A stretch of DNA of 64,000 nt from Pedobacter insulae (GCF_900113525.1 NZ_FOPP01000006.1:186001-250000), one strand, 5' to 3'. Positions 34,614 through 43,628 are shown, counted from the first letter of the stretch. Numbers and translations: made by a program. Notes: a model not told the origin generated them from the sequence alone.

Positions 34614-34631
34614 GGATTTATTGGAAAATCC

Positions 34632-35099
34632 TTACTTCTTTGCTAACGCAATATTAACCTGTTTAAATTGATCAGCTAAGTTATTTAATATATACTGATC
34701 AACTTCTTTTAACGGAATTACCATTTTTGTGGCCATGGAGTCTATATCCCCTTTACGATCGTTATGTGTTTGAACAATCACATCATCACCATTGGTATAT
34801 AAATGTAGTTCTCCACGCCTATCGTTGCCGTAATACTCGATCGACTTAAATCGTGATAAATTAAACGAAAAAAACTCCGTCTTTCCATTGGTGTAAACTT
34901 TCTTACACTTACAGAAACCAGTGTTAGTAACATTAAACTCATAGCGCTTTAAAGCATTCCCATCACTTGTGGAATCATAATATTTCGTTAAAGTGTTTTG
35001 AATGCTTTCCTCAGTACCTTGGAACCCGACACAGATTAAAAAAACTAAACAAATGGAAAAGAAAACCGACTTTTTTAAGGATAGTGTAAACTTTTGCAT
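34632..35099 (-). CDS. Hypothetical secreted protein
   Basis: A 155-residue protein with a hydrophobic N-terminal segment (about 10-27, FFSICLVFLICVGF), probably a signal peptide or anchor. The rest is mixed alpha/beta with a Cys-Lys-Cys pair (TGFCKCKKVY). I recognise no domain. It is convergent with the HdrB-like gene, 18 bases from its end, and divergent from the next gene. Confidence 0.6.
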   Translation of the reverse strand: MQKFTLSLKKSVFFSICLVFLICVGFQGTEESIQNTLTKYYDSTSDGNALKRYEFNVTNTGFCKCKKVYTNGKTEFFSFNLSRFKSIEYYGNDRRGELHLYTNGDDVIVQTHNDRKGDIDSMATKMVIPLKEVDQYILNNLADQFKQVNIALAKK

Positions 35100-35149
35100 G
35101 ATTTACAATTTTAAGTAAATGTAAATTAAATAAATTGATAAATTTGAAT

Positions 35150-35635
35150 ATGATTTTTTCTCCACAATCTAAAATTTGGATCTATCAAAGCAATCGTGCC
35201 TTTACCGCTAACGAGGTGATAGAAATCCAGCAAAAACTGGATGAATTTACTGCGCAATGGACGGCTCATGGGCATCAATTAAAAGCCAAAGCCGAGATCC
35301 GCTATAACTTTTTCATTGTTTTAATTGTAGATCAAGAATCGGCGAATGCCACAGGTTGTTCTATCGATTCATCGGTAAGGGTGATCAAAGAAATCGAACA
35401 AACCTATAATGTGGATTTATTTGACCGGTTTAATGTGGCCTACAAAATTAACGATGAAGTTTATGTAAATTCAAAAGAAGACTTTGAAACCCTAATTAGC
35501 ATTAAAAATGTTACTTCAGAAACGATCGTATTCAATAACCTGGTTCAAACCTTAGCAGAATACGAGACTAAATGGGAAGTACCATTGGTTCAAAGTTGGC
35601 ATAATATGATATTCGCTGAACAATTGAATAGTTAG
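35150..35635 (+). CDS. Conserved Bacteroidota protein (often labelled ABC transporter ATPase)
   Basis: From the ATG at 35150 the product has 161 residues (MIFSPQSKIWIYQSNRAF); a TTG at 35135 is less likely. Homologues in databases are often called an ABC transporter ATPase, but no Walker A or signature motif is present, so that label is not supported. A pattern WIYQSNRAFTANEV, then FTAQWTAHGHQLKAKAEI and IVDQESANATGCSIDSSVR is visible. It is a compact cytoplasmic protein of unknown function. The AsmA-like gene follows after 26 bases. Confidence 0.75.
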   Translation: MIFSPQSKIWIYQSNRAFTANEVIEIQQKLDEFTAQWTAHGHQLKAKAEIRYNFFIVLIVDQESANATGCSIDSSVRVIKEIEQTYNVDLFDRFNVAYKINDEVYVNSKEDFETLISIKNVTSETIVFNNLVQTLAEYETKWEVPLVQSWHNMIFAEQLNS

Positions 35636-35661
35636 TTTGTTTGTTATCCAAACAACTAACC

Positions 35662-38088
35662 ATGAAACGCTGGCTCAAAATCTCCCTTAAAATACTGGCT
35701 ATATTTTTTACTTTGGTTGTAGTAGTGTGGCTTTGTGCTGCCTACTATATTAATCATAATAATAAAGCTATCCTAAATACGATCCTTAAGCAACTTAATG
35801 CCAACGTAAATGGAAAAATTGAAGTCGCAAAAATGGAGACTACCTTACTTAAAGGGTTCCCGGGAGTTTCAGTTTCCCTAAAAAAGGTCATATTAAGAGA
35901 TAGTTTATGGCAACAACACCATAACGATTTATTAAATGCGAACGATATAGCCGTTTCACTAAACATCTTTTCACTCATTACGGGAAACGTCGCTATTAGC
36001 AAAATTGGCATTAACAATGCACGTATTTACCTTTATACAGATAGCACTGGTTATAGCAACACGAGTATGTTTGCACGTAAGACCAAAGCTCCAGTGAACA
36101 AAAAAGATCAGCAAGCTTTTGAAATAAAACGGATAGACTTTAACAAGGTTGATCTTATTGTAGATAATCGCAGAAGGTTTAAACTTTTCAATTTTTTAGT
36201 GGATGAATTAAAAGGCAAAATAGATTATCCTGATTCTGGCTGGAATGGTAGCCTTAAGGTAAAAACCAAAATCAAAAGTTTTGCCTTCAACACCAAAAAA
36301 GGTAGCTTTTTGGAAGGAAAAACATTAACAGGAACTTTAGTGACCCACTATAATAATGCTCGAAAAGAAATAACTATTGAGCAGAAGAAGCTCAATATTG
36401 GTGGCGATGAATTTCTAATTGGGGCAAAAATTAGCCTGGCAAAAAATGAATCAGCCTTCGCTATAGATGTACGGGCCGACAAAATCTTATACCAGAACAT
36501 TGCCTTGCTCCTTTCACCAAACATCTCAACTAAACTTTTAAAGTTTGTAATCGACAAACCCATTTCAGTTGTTGGCCACATTATCGATGATGGCACTAAA
36601 GCCAATAGGGATCCCCTAATTGACGTACGAATACAGGTAAAAGATAATGGGATAACCATTCCGTCGGGACGGTTAACAAAATGTAGTTTTACTGGTACAT
36701 TTACCAACAGAGATACGGTAGATAAACCAATAGGCGACCGCAACTCCGCTATCCGGTTCTTCGCATTGAGGGGCGATTACTATAATGCCCCGTTAAAAAT
36801 TGACACATTTGCAGTTACTAATTTGGAAAGGCCTATTGCTGCAGGTTTCATAACCTCAGAATTCCCATTAGCAAAGCTAAACAGTTCTTTTGGCGGAGAA
36901 ACCTTTAATTTTAAGAATGGAACAGCCGATGTAAGGCTTTACTGTAAAACAGATATTGATAATTTTAGATTTACCAAACCAGTGCTTTCCGGTAACATCG
37001 TGATAAAAGAGGCTGATATTACCTATATACCTCGGAATATGAATTTAGTAAACAGTAACCTAACGTTAAATTTTAACCATAAAGACTTAAACATCACTAA
37101 TAGTAGATTTCAGCTTGGAAAAAGCATCCTGAACATGAACTGTTCCATTGCCAACTTCCTGAATTTCTATTATACAGACCCAGAAAAGATAGTGGTCGAC
37201 CTTAATCTAAGCAGTCCCACTTTATCATTGAGCGAATTCATGTCCTTTTTAGGGCCGAGAAAAACAACGGTTAAAAAGCCGGCAATAAAAAACGCTCCTA
37301 AAGAAGTTTCTGATCAATTAGCAGCCGTTCTAGAAGCATCGAAAGTAAATATTAAGCTCAACGTTAATAAAGCCATCTACAAACGATTTACGGCAAATAA
37401 TTTAAACGCTAATGTTTCAATGATAGGGAACGGAATCTATTTCAATAAAATTAACATCAGCCATGCGGGTGGAAACTTAAACTTAACCGGAAACATTAAG
37501 CAATCGGGTTCAGTTAATAAATTTGTTCTCAATGCAATTATTAGGCGGGTAAATGTTAAAGAGTTTTTCTATGCCTTTGAAAACTTCGGACAAACCTCTA
37601 TTACCAGTCAAAACCTAAGAGGCTATTTATCGGCTAAAGTAAACACAACAGGCAGCATTACCGATAAAGGAAACATAGTTTCGCGGGCAATGTATGGCCA
37701 GGTAATATTCAATCTCAACAATGCAGCGTTGATAGGTTTTGAGCCACTTCAAAAAGTTCAGAAATTCGCATTTCCTAACAGAGATTTTTCTAACATTATC
37801 ATCAACAATTTAGACGGCACGATGACCTTAAATGGAGATAGAATAGCCATTAGTCCGATGCAAATTAACACCAGTGTGTTAAACTTTAACATGAAAGGTA
37901 TTTATGGTTTGAGTGATGGCACAGATATCGCATTAGATGTTCCGCTACGAAACCCAAAGAAGAACGAGGGAATAACAGACAAAGAAGAGCTTAAACTTGC
38001 CAGGATGAAGGGTATTGTACTCCATCTTAGAGCAATTGACGATGGCAAAGGAGGTATAAAAGTAAGATGGAATAGAAATAGAGACTAA
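35662..38088 (+). CDS. AsmA-like family protein
   Basis: From the ATG at 35662 the product has 808 residues (a TTG at 35641 would add seven). One N-terminal membrane helix (about 8-30) is followed by a long periplasmic beta-rich region. The C-terminal AsmA-type domain (about 560-790) contains ISHAGGNLNLTGNIKQSGSV and the closing pattern MKGIYGLSDGTDIALDVPLR. AsmA-like proteins bridge the envelope and are linked to lipid transport to the outer membrane. The stop overlaps the stop of convergent mtgA by four bases. Confidence 0.85.
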   Translation: MKRWLKISLKILAIFFTLVVVVWLCAAYYINHNNKAILNTILKQLNANVNGKIEVAKMETTLLKGFPGVSVSLKKVILRDSLWQQHHNDLLNANDIAVSLNIFSLITGNVAISKIGINNARIYLYTDSTGYSNTSMFARKTKAPVNKKDQQAFEIKRIDFNKVDLIVDNRRRFKLFNFLVDELKGKIDYPDSGWNGSLKVKTKIKSFAFNTKKGSFLEGKTLTGTLVTHYNNARKEITIEQKKLNIGGDEFLIGAKISLAKNESAFAIDVRADKILYQNIALLLSPNISTKLLKFVIDKPISVVGHIIDDGTKANRDPLIDVRIQVKDNGITIPSGRLTKCSFTGTFTNRDTVDKPIGDRNSAIRFFALRGDYYNAPLKIDTFAVTNLERPIAAGFITSEFPLAKLNSSFGGETFNFKNGTADVRLYCKTDIDNFRFTKPVLSGNIVIKEADITYIPRNMNLVNSNLTLNFNHKDLNITNSRFQLGKSILNMNCSIANFLNFYYTDPEKIVVDLNLSSPTLSLSEFMSFLGPRKTTVKKPAIKNAPKEVSDQLAAVLEASKVNIKLNVNKAIYKRFTANNLNANVSMIGNGIYFNKINISHAGGNLNLTGNIKQSGSVNKFVLNAIIRRVNVKEFFYAFENFGQTSITSQNLRGYLSAKVNTTGSITDKGNIVSRAMYGQVIFNLNNAALIGFEPLQKVQKFAFPNRDFSNIIINNLDGTMTLNGDRIAISPMQINTSVLNFNMKGIYGLSDGTDIALDVPLRNPKKNEGITDKEELKLARMKGIVLHLRAIDDGKGGIKVRWNRNRD

Positions 38089-38807
38089 AAATCCAACGGC
38101 CCCAATCTTCTCATATTTTTCATAATAAGATATTGTCTGTGATAAATATAGCTTGTTGCTTTCTTAGGGGTCCAGCGTCTTGGATTTGGAAAGCAGGCTA
38201 CAATTAAAGATGCTTCAGCGCGCGAAAGATTTTTGCATGATTTACCATAATAAGCCAGTGCTGCGGCCTCGGCACCGTAAATTCCATCGCCCATTTCAAT
38301 TACATTCAGGTAAACTTCTAAAATGCGCTCCTTACTCCACAGCAATTCTATTAACAAGGTAAAATAAGCTTCGAAGCCTTTTCGGATGTAAGACCTTCCT
38401 GGCCATAAAAAAACATTCTTCGCTGTTTGTTGAGAAATGGTGCTCCCACCCTTTACTTTTTTACCTTTCGCATTACTTTGATAGGCTTTTTCTATGGCTT
38501 TGATATCAAAACCGATATGCTTTAAAAACAATTGATCTTCGGCAGCAACTGCAGCCCGTTTCATATTATCAGCAATATCCTCAAACTTTACCCATTTTTT
38601 CTCAATTTTTCCTTTCTTATCATCAGCCTTACGCTCCCAATTTCGTTTTACCATTAATAAGGTTATTGGCGGATTAATGAAGCGGTAAGCTAACACCCAA
38701 ATTACGCTCACCAGTATAAACCACAGGATAACCTTTCCGGTAATAATGCTAATGCGCTTAAATAAGAGTTGCTTTTGCTGGGTGGGCTTCGCTTTTCTTT
38801 TTGTCAT
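38085..38807 (-). CDS. mtgA: Monofunctional biosynthetic peptidoglycan transglycosylase
   Basis: From the ATG at 38807 (MTKRKAKPTQQ) the product has 240 residues, the usual length. One membrane helix (about 25-45) is followed by a GT51 domain with AAVAAEDQLFLKHIGFD (catalytic Glu), KGGSTISQQTAKNVFLW and YLNVIEMGDGIYGAEAAALA. It polymerises lipid II into glycan strands in the periplasm. A longer frame reaches an ATG at 38879, but a -7 box (38813-38820) lies between the two starts, which supports the shorter one. Confidence 0.92.
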   Translation of the reverse strand: MTKRKAKPTQQKQLLFKRISIITGKVILWFILVSVIWVLAYRFINPPITLLMVKRNWERKADDKKGKIEKKWVKFEDIADNMKRAAVAAEDQLFLKHIGFDIKAIEKAYQSNAKGKKVKGGSTISQQTAKNVFLWPGRSYIRKGFEAYFTLLIELLWSKERILEVYLNVIEMGDGIYGAEAAALAYYGKSCKNLSRAEASLIVACFPNPRRWTPKKATSYIYHRQYLIMKNMRRLGPLDF

Positions 38808-38812
38808 GATGG

Positions 38813-38820
38813 CAAAGGTA
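38813..38820 (-). promoter_or_regulatory. -7 box just upstream of mtgA
   Basis: TACCTTTG on the minus strand ends five bases before the mtgA ATG at 38807. Transcription would start at or next to the start codon, giving a nearly leaderless message. It also argues against the upstream start codon. Confidence 0.4.
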
Positions 38821-38843
38821 TATAAAGTTTGTAACTTTACTTT

Positions 38844-39656
38844 ATGACAGCAAACAGTTTCCATTCTATTGCTTCGCATAAAAGGGTTAGGTATTTAGCC
38901 CTAGTTTTTGCTCTTTTCATTGCTTTTACGGTATTTCAAGATTTTTTGGAGTCCCATATTAATGGCTATTCATTTTTCCTTTCAGAATCATTGCTGTTCA
39001 AAACATTTTGGCTACTCTTTCTCCCAATCTTATTATTCCAACATTATTTAATGGAGGATTTACTTTCTTGGCAAAATAAAATCTTAACTGGCTTAATTTC
39101 TATTTTAACGCCGACAATACTGCATTTAGCACTATTCCCCTTGTGCATCTGGTTGCTTTCAAAGTCATTTTTCGATCATACCTATTATTACAGCAGAACA
39201 TTTGGCTATACTATAGCTGAAGATTTTTATAAGTATATAGCTATATATAGTCTGGGAGCATTTGTCAATTATTATCTTCAAAATTTAAGGTCCCAGTCTA
39301 AACAACCATCTAATGAGCTGCCCAAAAAATTGACTTTCAATACAGGGAAAAAGTATGTAACCATTTCGGTGGACGAAATCATTTATATTAAAACATCAGC
39401 GCCATATATTCTCGTGCATATTGATGGGGGTCAATATCTTCATAATGAAACCTTAAAGTCTTTTGGCAAAAAATTAGCAAACAAGCAGTTCATCAGGGTG
39501 CATAAATCTACGATCATCAACCTACAAAAGGTTATTTCCTATAAATCTAGGTCGAACGGTGATTACGATATATCATTAATCGATGGTACGATAGTAAGAT
39601 TAAGTAGAAATTATAGTGCTGAGTTTAAAGCCTATTTTAGCATTAACACAGCTTAG
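38844..39656 (+). CDS. Membrane-bound LytTR-family transcriptional regulator
   Basis: A 270-residue protein. Four hydrophobic segments (about 15-34, 50-68, 82-105 and 128-145) form a membrane sensor, and the C-terminal LytTR DNA-binding domain covers about 170-265. Typical LytTR features are KYVTISVDEIIYIKTSAPYI, the loop ILVHIDGGQYL, and FIRVHKSTIINLQKV. No receiver domain is present, so it senses directly through the membrane part. It is divergent from mtgA with 36 bases between start codons. Confidence 0.85.
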   Translation: MTANSFHSIASHKRVRYLALVFALFIAFTVFQDFLESHINGYSFFLSESLLFKTFWLLFLPILLFQHYLMEDLLSWQNKILTGLISILTPTILHLALFPLCIWLLSKSFFDHTYYYSRTFGYTIAEDFYKYIAIYSLGAFVNYYLQNLRSQSKQPSNELPKKLTFNTGKKYVTISVDEIIYIKTSAPYILVHIDGGQYLHNETLKSFGKKLANKQFIRVHKSTIINLQKVISYKSRSNGDYDISLIDGTIVRLSRNYSAEFKAYFSINTA

Positions 39657-39734
39657 CATAAAATTCACACGGGTTAACCTATTGAATTTGCGCTGCTCAT
39701 TATTTTATTCAAGGTTTGAAGAAATTTAATTCTT

Positions 39735-40946
39735 ATGAACCTAAATAAACTTACCCTTTTTCGCTTATTCATTTATGTTGCTTTCTTGAACTCGTGCAGC
39801 GGTCAGCACAAAAATACCACGAACACAAGACCTGATAGTCCTGAAAGAAAAGTAGTCGGCGGCTTTTGTGATGGCTGTGAACTCATGTACATCGGCATAC
39901 CCCAAAATATTACCTCGATAGATACAAGTAGTGGTTGGAAGGAGTATGGGCAACAATTAATGGTTACTGGAAAAGTATTAAAATTAGATGGCAAGACACC
40001 AGCAAAAAACGTAATTCTATACTATTGGCAAACCGACACCAAGGGGTACTACTCTCCTCGTAAAGATGTGCCAGAAAAGGCCTCACGTCACGGACATGTT
40101 CGGGGTTGGGTAAAAACAAATGCAGATGGAAAATATACTATTTACACGAACAGGCCAACTGCCTATCCCGACGGATCGGAACCTGCCCATATTCATATTT
40201 CAATTAAGGAGCCCAATATTGCCACTGCGTATTACATCGACGATTTGGTATTTGATGATGATATAATATTATTGAAAAAAATGAGAAACACTAAACCAAA
40301 GAACAGGGGCGGAAGCGGTATACTCAGAGTTTTACAACAAGGCAGCTTACAAATTGCCGAACATAATATTATATTAGGGTTAAACATCCCAAACTATCCA
40401 AGCGAAAAGCCAAATCTATCTGGTTTAGCAATTGGAGAAGATAGCCCCTCTTTTATGCCCTTTCACGCATGGGGGCCTGACAAAGGTTCTACAACCTGCC
40501 CAGTTTGTAAATATGGTCGCTATCATGGATTACTTTATTTTGTAGGAAATTTACCTAACTGGGAGGAAATAAAGAAATGGTTGCGTTTTTTAGAGCAGGA
40601 AAGCTTAAGTCGAAAACAATATTTAAAGGTTTATTTTATCTACGGAAACGAACTACACTATCATAAGGCGACCGTGCAGGCGATGCTTGAAAAAATAGGT
40701 AAAGAGCTTGGGCTAACCCAGCTTGCGCTCACTTTTGTACCATCATTTGCTGATACTAAAAGTGAAGCTCACCTTAACAAGATTAATCCCGATGTATCGA
40801 ATACCTTTGTTATGTATAAGCATAGAAAAATTGTAGCAAAATTCGTTGATTTGAAGCCAAATCAGCACAATTTTGAACTGATCTCACGTACCTTAAACGC
40901 AACGAAAGGAAATTATTTTAACCTTTTCGAGCTGCCGAATCATTAG
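39735..40946 (+). CDS. Intradiol-dioxygenase-like lipoprotein fused to a thioredoxin-like domain
   Basis: A 403-residue lipoprotein (lipobox AFLNSC, Cys21). Residues 40-185 match the intradiol ring-cleavage dioxygenase fold. The non-haem iron ligands appear conserved: Tyr105 or Tyr106 in TDTKGYYSPR, Tyr144 in PTAYPDG, and His152 and His154 in PAHIHISI. Residues 235-400 form a second domain with a Cys-Pro-Val-Cys site (Cys255, Cys258: STTCPVCKYGRYHG) and a thioredoxin-like strand order. The predicted location is the periplasm or surface, not the cytoplasm as for classical catechol dioxygenases. Substrate unknown. The gene stands alone. Confidence 0.75.
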   Translation: MNLNKLTLFRLFIYVAFLNSCSGQHKNTTNTRPDSPERKVVGGFCDGCELMYIGIPQNITSIDTSSGWKEYGQQLMVTGKVLKLDGKTPAKNVILYYWQTDTKGYYSPRKDVPEKASRHGHVRGWVKTNADGKYTIYTNRPTAYPDGSEPAHIHISIKEPNIATAYYIDDLVFDDDIILLKKMRNTKPKNRGGSGILRVLQQGSLQIAEHNIILGLNIPNYPSEKPNLSGLAIGEDSPSFMPFHAWGPDKGSTTCPVCKYGRYHGLLYFVGNLPNWEEIKKWLRFLEQESLSRKQYLKVYFIYGNELHYHKATVQAMLEKIGKELGLTQLALTFVPSFADTKSEAHLNKINPDVSNTFVMYKHRKIVAKFVDLKPNQHNFELISRTLNATKGNYFNLFELPNH

Positions 40947-41009
40947 TATGCACGAATTTAAGTGCAGTTAATTTAAAATTTTATCTATTTTGGTATAAAT
41001 AATATCCCA

Positions 41010-41813
41010 ATGCTGAGAAACATATCCTATTTACTTGCAATTACTGTTTTAATGTTTTGTGTAGCGGCCGCGTTACCCGAAGACCCAAATAAGCCTCAAT
41101 GGAAACCTTTATTTAACGGCAAGGATATAAAAGATTGGAATGTCAAAATTCATCACCACGACTATAATGTAAATTTCGGTAATACATTTAGGGTGGAAGA
41201 CGGTCTGATTAAAGTGAGGTATGATCAGTATGATGACTTTAATGATCAGTTCGGGCATTTATACTACAAAACTCCATTTTCTTACTACCACCTTAAACTG
41301 GAATACCGGTTTGTTGGCAAATTACAAAAAGGAGCACCAGATTATACTTTACTTAATAGCGGGGTGATGTTCCACTCGCAAGACCCTAAAACAATGCCGA
41401 AAGAGCAAGATTGGCCTATTTCTATTGAAATGCAATTTTTAGCTGGTCTAGGTGATGGCAAACCGAGACCAACGGGCAATATGTGCTCACCGGGTACTCA
41501 CGTTGTTTATCAAGGCAAAATTGCCGCTACTCACTGCATCAACTCTATTTCCAAAACCTATGAGGGCGACCAGTGGGTAAAAGCGGAACTGATCGTATTA
41601 GGAGATTCGCTCATCACACACATTATTAATGGTGATACCGTATTAAAGTATTCGAAACCTCAAATTGGCGGTGATATTGCCAACAGGTATGACCCTAAGA
41701 TTAAAATAGATGGTAAAATGCTAAAAAGTGGTTTTATCGCACTACAGAGTGAAGGGCAGCCAATAGATTTTAAAAATATAGAGATCAAAGATTTAACTCC
41801 AAATAAAAAGTAA
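41010..41813 (+). CDS. DUF1080 (3-keto-disaccharide hydrolase-type) protein
   Basis: A 267-residue secreted protein with a signal peptide (about 1-22) and one DUF1080 domain. The opening WKPLFNGKDIKDWNVKI is diagnostic. Further blocks are HLYYKTPFSYYHLKLEYRF, NSGVMFHSQDP, and SGFIALQSEGQPIDFKNIEI at the end. The fold is a concanavalin-like jelly roll, and some members hydrolyse 3-keto-glycosides. Its TAA stop is followed directly by the GTG start of the next gene. Confidence 0.9.
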   Translation: MLRNISYLLAITVLMFCVAAALPEDPNKPQWKPLFNGKDIKDWNVKIHHHDYNVNFGNTFRVEDGLIKVRYDQYDDFNDQFGHLYYKTPFSYYHLKLEYRFVGKLQKGAPDYTLLNSGVMFHSQDPKTMPKEQDWPISIEMQFLAGLGDGKPRPTGNMCSPGTHVVYQGKIAATHCINSISKTYEGDQWVKAELIVLGDSLITHIINGDTVLKYSKPQIGGDIANRYDPKIKIDGKMLKSGFIALQSEGQPIDFKNIEIKDLTPNKK

Positions 41814-42224
41814 GTGGCAAAGTTAAGTGACAAAGAACAAGTAAATGAATATATAACCAAGCTGGGTAGTCCTCTTAAAGAATCGATTGAATATTTGAGG
41901 CAGTTCATTTTACAAGTCGATCCGGAAATTGGTGAACAAATTAAATGGAATAATCCAAGTTTTTATTATTCGGGAGAGATGAAAGCTTTTGATCCCAAAG
42001 AATATAAACGGGATATGATTGTTTTCAACTTACACAAAGGGAAGATTATGCTTGTCTTTCCCTCTGGTGCGAAGGTGAATGACACTAGCGGTTTATTGGA
42101 TGGAAAGTTTACAGATGAAAGAAAGATTGTTGTTTTTACCGATCTGGAGGATATAAAAGCAAAAGAAAAAGATTTGCAGCAGGTAATTAAGACTTGGTTA
42201 AGATTGCTTCGTACCTCGCAATGA
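41814..42224 (+). CDS. DUF1801 domain protein
   Basis: A 136-residue cytoplasmic protein of the YdhG/DUF1801 type (LKESIEYLRQFILQVDPEIG, EQIKWNNPSFYYSGEMKAF, IMLVFPSGAKVNDTSGLL). It starts with GTG at 41814, immediately after the stop of the DUF1080 gene, so the two are probably translationally coupled. The last five or so codons (LLRTSQ, stop) fall in a segment that looks like a dispersed repeat, so the native C-terminus may have been replaced. Function of the family is unknown. Confidence 0.82.
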   Translation: MAKLSDKEQVNEYITKLGSPLKESIEYLRQFILQVDPEIGEQIKWNNPSFYYSGEMKAFDPKEYKRDMIVFNLHKGKIMLVFPSGAKVNDTSGLLDGKFTDERKIVVFTDLEDIKAKEKDLQQVIKTWLRLLRTSQ

Positions 42225-42267
42225 CGGGATTACCTCGCAATGATAGATTAGTTCGCAATGATAGATT
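42213..42267. repeat. Tandem 18-19-bp repeats of a dispersed type
   Basis: Three copies of a unit of the form RSYTCGCAATGAYRGATT are head to tail at 42213-42231, 42232-42249 and 42250-42267, with a decayed fourth after them. Together with the preceding AGATTGCTTCGTACC they resemble the short dispersed repeats scattered in many Bacteroidota genomes. The stop codon of the DUF1801 gene lies in the first copy. Confidence 0.65.
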
Positions 42268-42295
42268 AGCTCGTAACAACGAACGTCCATAAAAA

Positions 42296-42322
42296 AGCCG
42301 TTCTTGAAATTCAAGAACGGCT
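42296..42322 (-). terminator. Terminator of the rpsF-rpsR-rplI operon
   Basis: A perfect 13-bp stem (AGCCGTTCTTGAA with TTCAAGAACGGCT, one central base) followed on the minus strand by TTTTTTATG. It lies 53 bases downstream of the rplI stop. Confidence 0.85.
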
Positions 42323-42374
42323 AGTATTTATCATCAGACCCTTCACTTGAGCGTTGGGTGACAAGTTTTTGATA

Positions 42375-42818
42375 TTATTCTGCTACAACTTCGAAAGGAA
42401 CCTTAACTTTCACTTCTTTGTGCAAGTTTAAGTTAGCTACGTATTCGCCAACCATTTTAGGTTCTGTTTCGAAAGTAATACGACGACGATCTACCTCAAA
42501 ACCTTTAGCTTTTAATGCATCAGCGATCATAATTGTATTTACAGCACCAAAGATTTTTCCAGTTTCGCCAGCTTTAGCACCAATGCTTAATTTCACATCA
42601 GTTAAACGCTCAGCAATACCTTCAGCATCTTTCTTAATTTTATCTTGTTTAAAAGCAGCTTGCTTTAAATTTTCTGCCAATACTTTTTTAGCAGATGGTG
42701 TAGCCAATTGTCCAAATCCTTGAGGAATTAGATAATTACGACCGTAACCTGGTTTTACTGTAACGATATCATCTTTCTCACCTAGTGATTTGATATCTTG
42801 CTTTAAAATAATTTCCAT
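42375..42818 (-). CDS. rplI: Ribosomal protein bL9
   Basis: A 147-residue protein of normal length. The N-terminal rRNA-binding domain (MEIILKQDIKSLGEKDDIVT, KPGYGRNYLIPQGFGQLAT) leads to a connecting helix rich in Ala and Lys. The C-terminal domain has IGAKAGETGKIFGAVN. It belongs to the 50S subunit near the L1 stalk. It is the last gene of the operon, ten bases after rpsR. Confidence 0.97.
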   Translation of the reverse strand: MEIILKQDIKSLGEKDDIVTVKPGYGRNYLIPQGFGQLATPSAKKVLAENLKQAAFKQDKIKKDAEGIAERLTDVKLSIGAKAGETGKIFGAVNTIMIADALKAKGFEVDRRRITFETEPKMVGEYVANLNLHKEVKVKVPFEVVAE

Positions 42819-42828
42819 TTCTCTGCGC

Positions 42829-43092
42829 TTATTTTAATTGGTCAGTTACGAAAGGTAATAAACCGATATGACGAGCACGTTTAACAGCTTGAGCTATTTT
42901 ACGTTGAAACTTTAATGAAGTACCAGTTAAACGACGAGGTAAAATTTTACCTTGATCATTGATGAATTTCAATAAGAAGTTTGCGTCTTTATAATCGATA
43001 TATTTAATACCATTTTTTCTAAAACGACAATATTTTTTTCTGTTATCGTCCACTTTTGGAGCGGTAACATATTGTATTTGATCCTTTGCCAT
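42829..43092 (-). CDS. rpsR: Ribosomal protein bS18
   Basis: An 87-residue 30S protein with the conserved core [37 protein letters not shown] and [20 protein letters not shown]. It binds next to S6 on the platform of the small subunit. Its first base overlaps the last base of the rpsF stop, which indicates coupled translation. Confidence 0.97.
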   Translation of the reverse strand: MAKDQIQYVTAPKVDDNRKKYCRFRKNGIKYIDYKDANFLLKFINDQGKILPRRLTGTSLKFQRKIAQAVKRARHIGLLPFVTDQLK

Positions 43093-43454
43093 TATGCTCC
43101 AGCCTCCTCTTTCTTAGGTTTTTTGTTGAAAGCTCCACTACGTTTTTTCTCGCTATAAGCAATCGCATGACGATCTAATCTTACAGTTAAGAAACGTAAA
43201 ACACGCTCATCACGTTTTAACGCTAATTCAAACTTGTTAATAAATTCCCCGTCAGATTTATACTCTGTAAGGTGGAAAAATCCGCTTGCTTTTTTTTCAA
43301 TCGGATACGCTAATTTTCTCAGACCCCAATTGTCTTCTGCGACAATTTCGGCTCCGCTATCAGTAATAATGCTTTTGAATTTAGCTAATGCCTCTTTCGC
43401 AACATCTTCTGATAACAATGGGGTAAGAACGATAACAGTTTCGTACTGATTCAT
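43092..43454 (-). CDS. rpsF: Ribosomal protein bS6
   Basis: A 120-residue 30S protein. The start [17 protein letters not shown], the central [20 protein letters not shown] and the closing [16 protein letters not shown] are standard. A short basic tail follows. It is the first gene of the rpsF-rpsR-rplI operon and has a consensus promoter just upstream. Confidence 0.97.
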   Translation of the reverse strand: MNQYETVIVLTPLLSEDVAKEALAKFKSIITDSGAEIVAEDNWGLRKLAYPIEKKASGFFHLTEYKSDGEFINKFELALKRDERVLRFLTVRLDRHAIAYSEKKRSGAFNKKPKKEEAGA

Positions 43455-43507
43455 CTTTGTTATTTAATTGTTGTTTAATATTTTAATTCCGTCACTAAAA
43501 CGGGTTG

Positions 43508-43538
43508 CAAATGTAGTGATATATTTTTAAAAATCAAA
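43508..43538 (-). promoter_or_regulatory. Consensus promoter of the rpsF operon
   Basis: On the minus strand TTTG (43538-43535), 19 bases, then TACATTTG (43515-43508) match the Bacteroidota -33/-7 consensus exactly. The start point would be near 43501, giving a leader of about 47 bases. It served here as the reference for judging other promoters in the window. Confidence 0.75.
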
Positions 43539-43571
43539 GTGTTAATGAGCCTGCCCATTTGATCATAAAAA

Positions 43572-43597
43572 AGGTTGACCATTCATTCGGTCAACCT
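43572..43597 (-). terminator. Terminator of the secreted-protein gene at 43.6 kb
   Basis: A perfect 9-bp stem (AGGTTGACC with GGTCAACCT), 8-base loop, followed on the minus strand by TTTTTTATG. It lies 31 bases after the stop of the gene at 43629-44219. Confidence 0.8.
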
Positions 43598-43628
43598 CTA
43601 TCCTATCTATATAGAACCTATGTAATAA

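Noticed and set aside
35150-35635. Assignment as ABC transporter ATPase, as database homologues are often named
   Set aside because: No Walker A, signature or Walker B motif is present and the protein is only 161 residues.
42213-42267. CRISPR-like array
   Set aside because: The units are contiguous 18-19-bp repeats without spacers and no cas gene is in the window.
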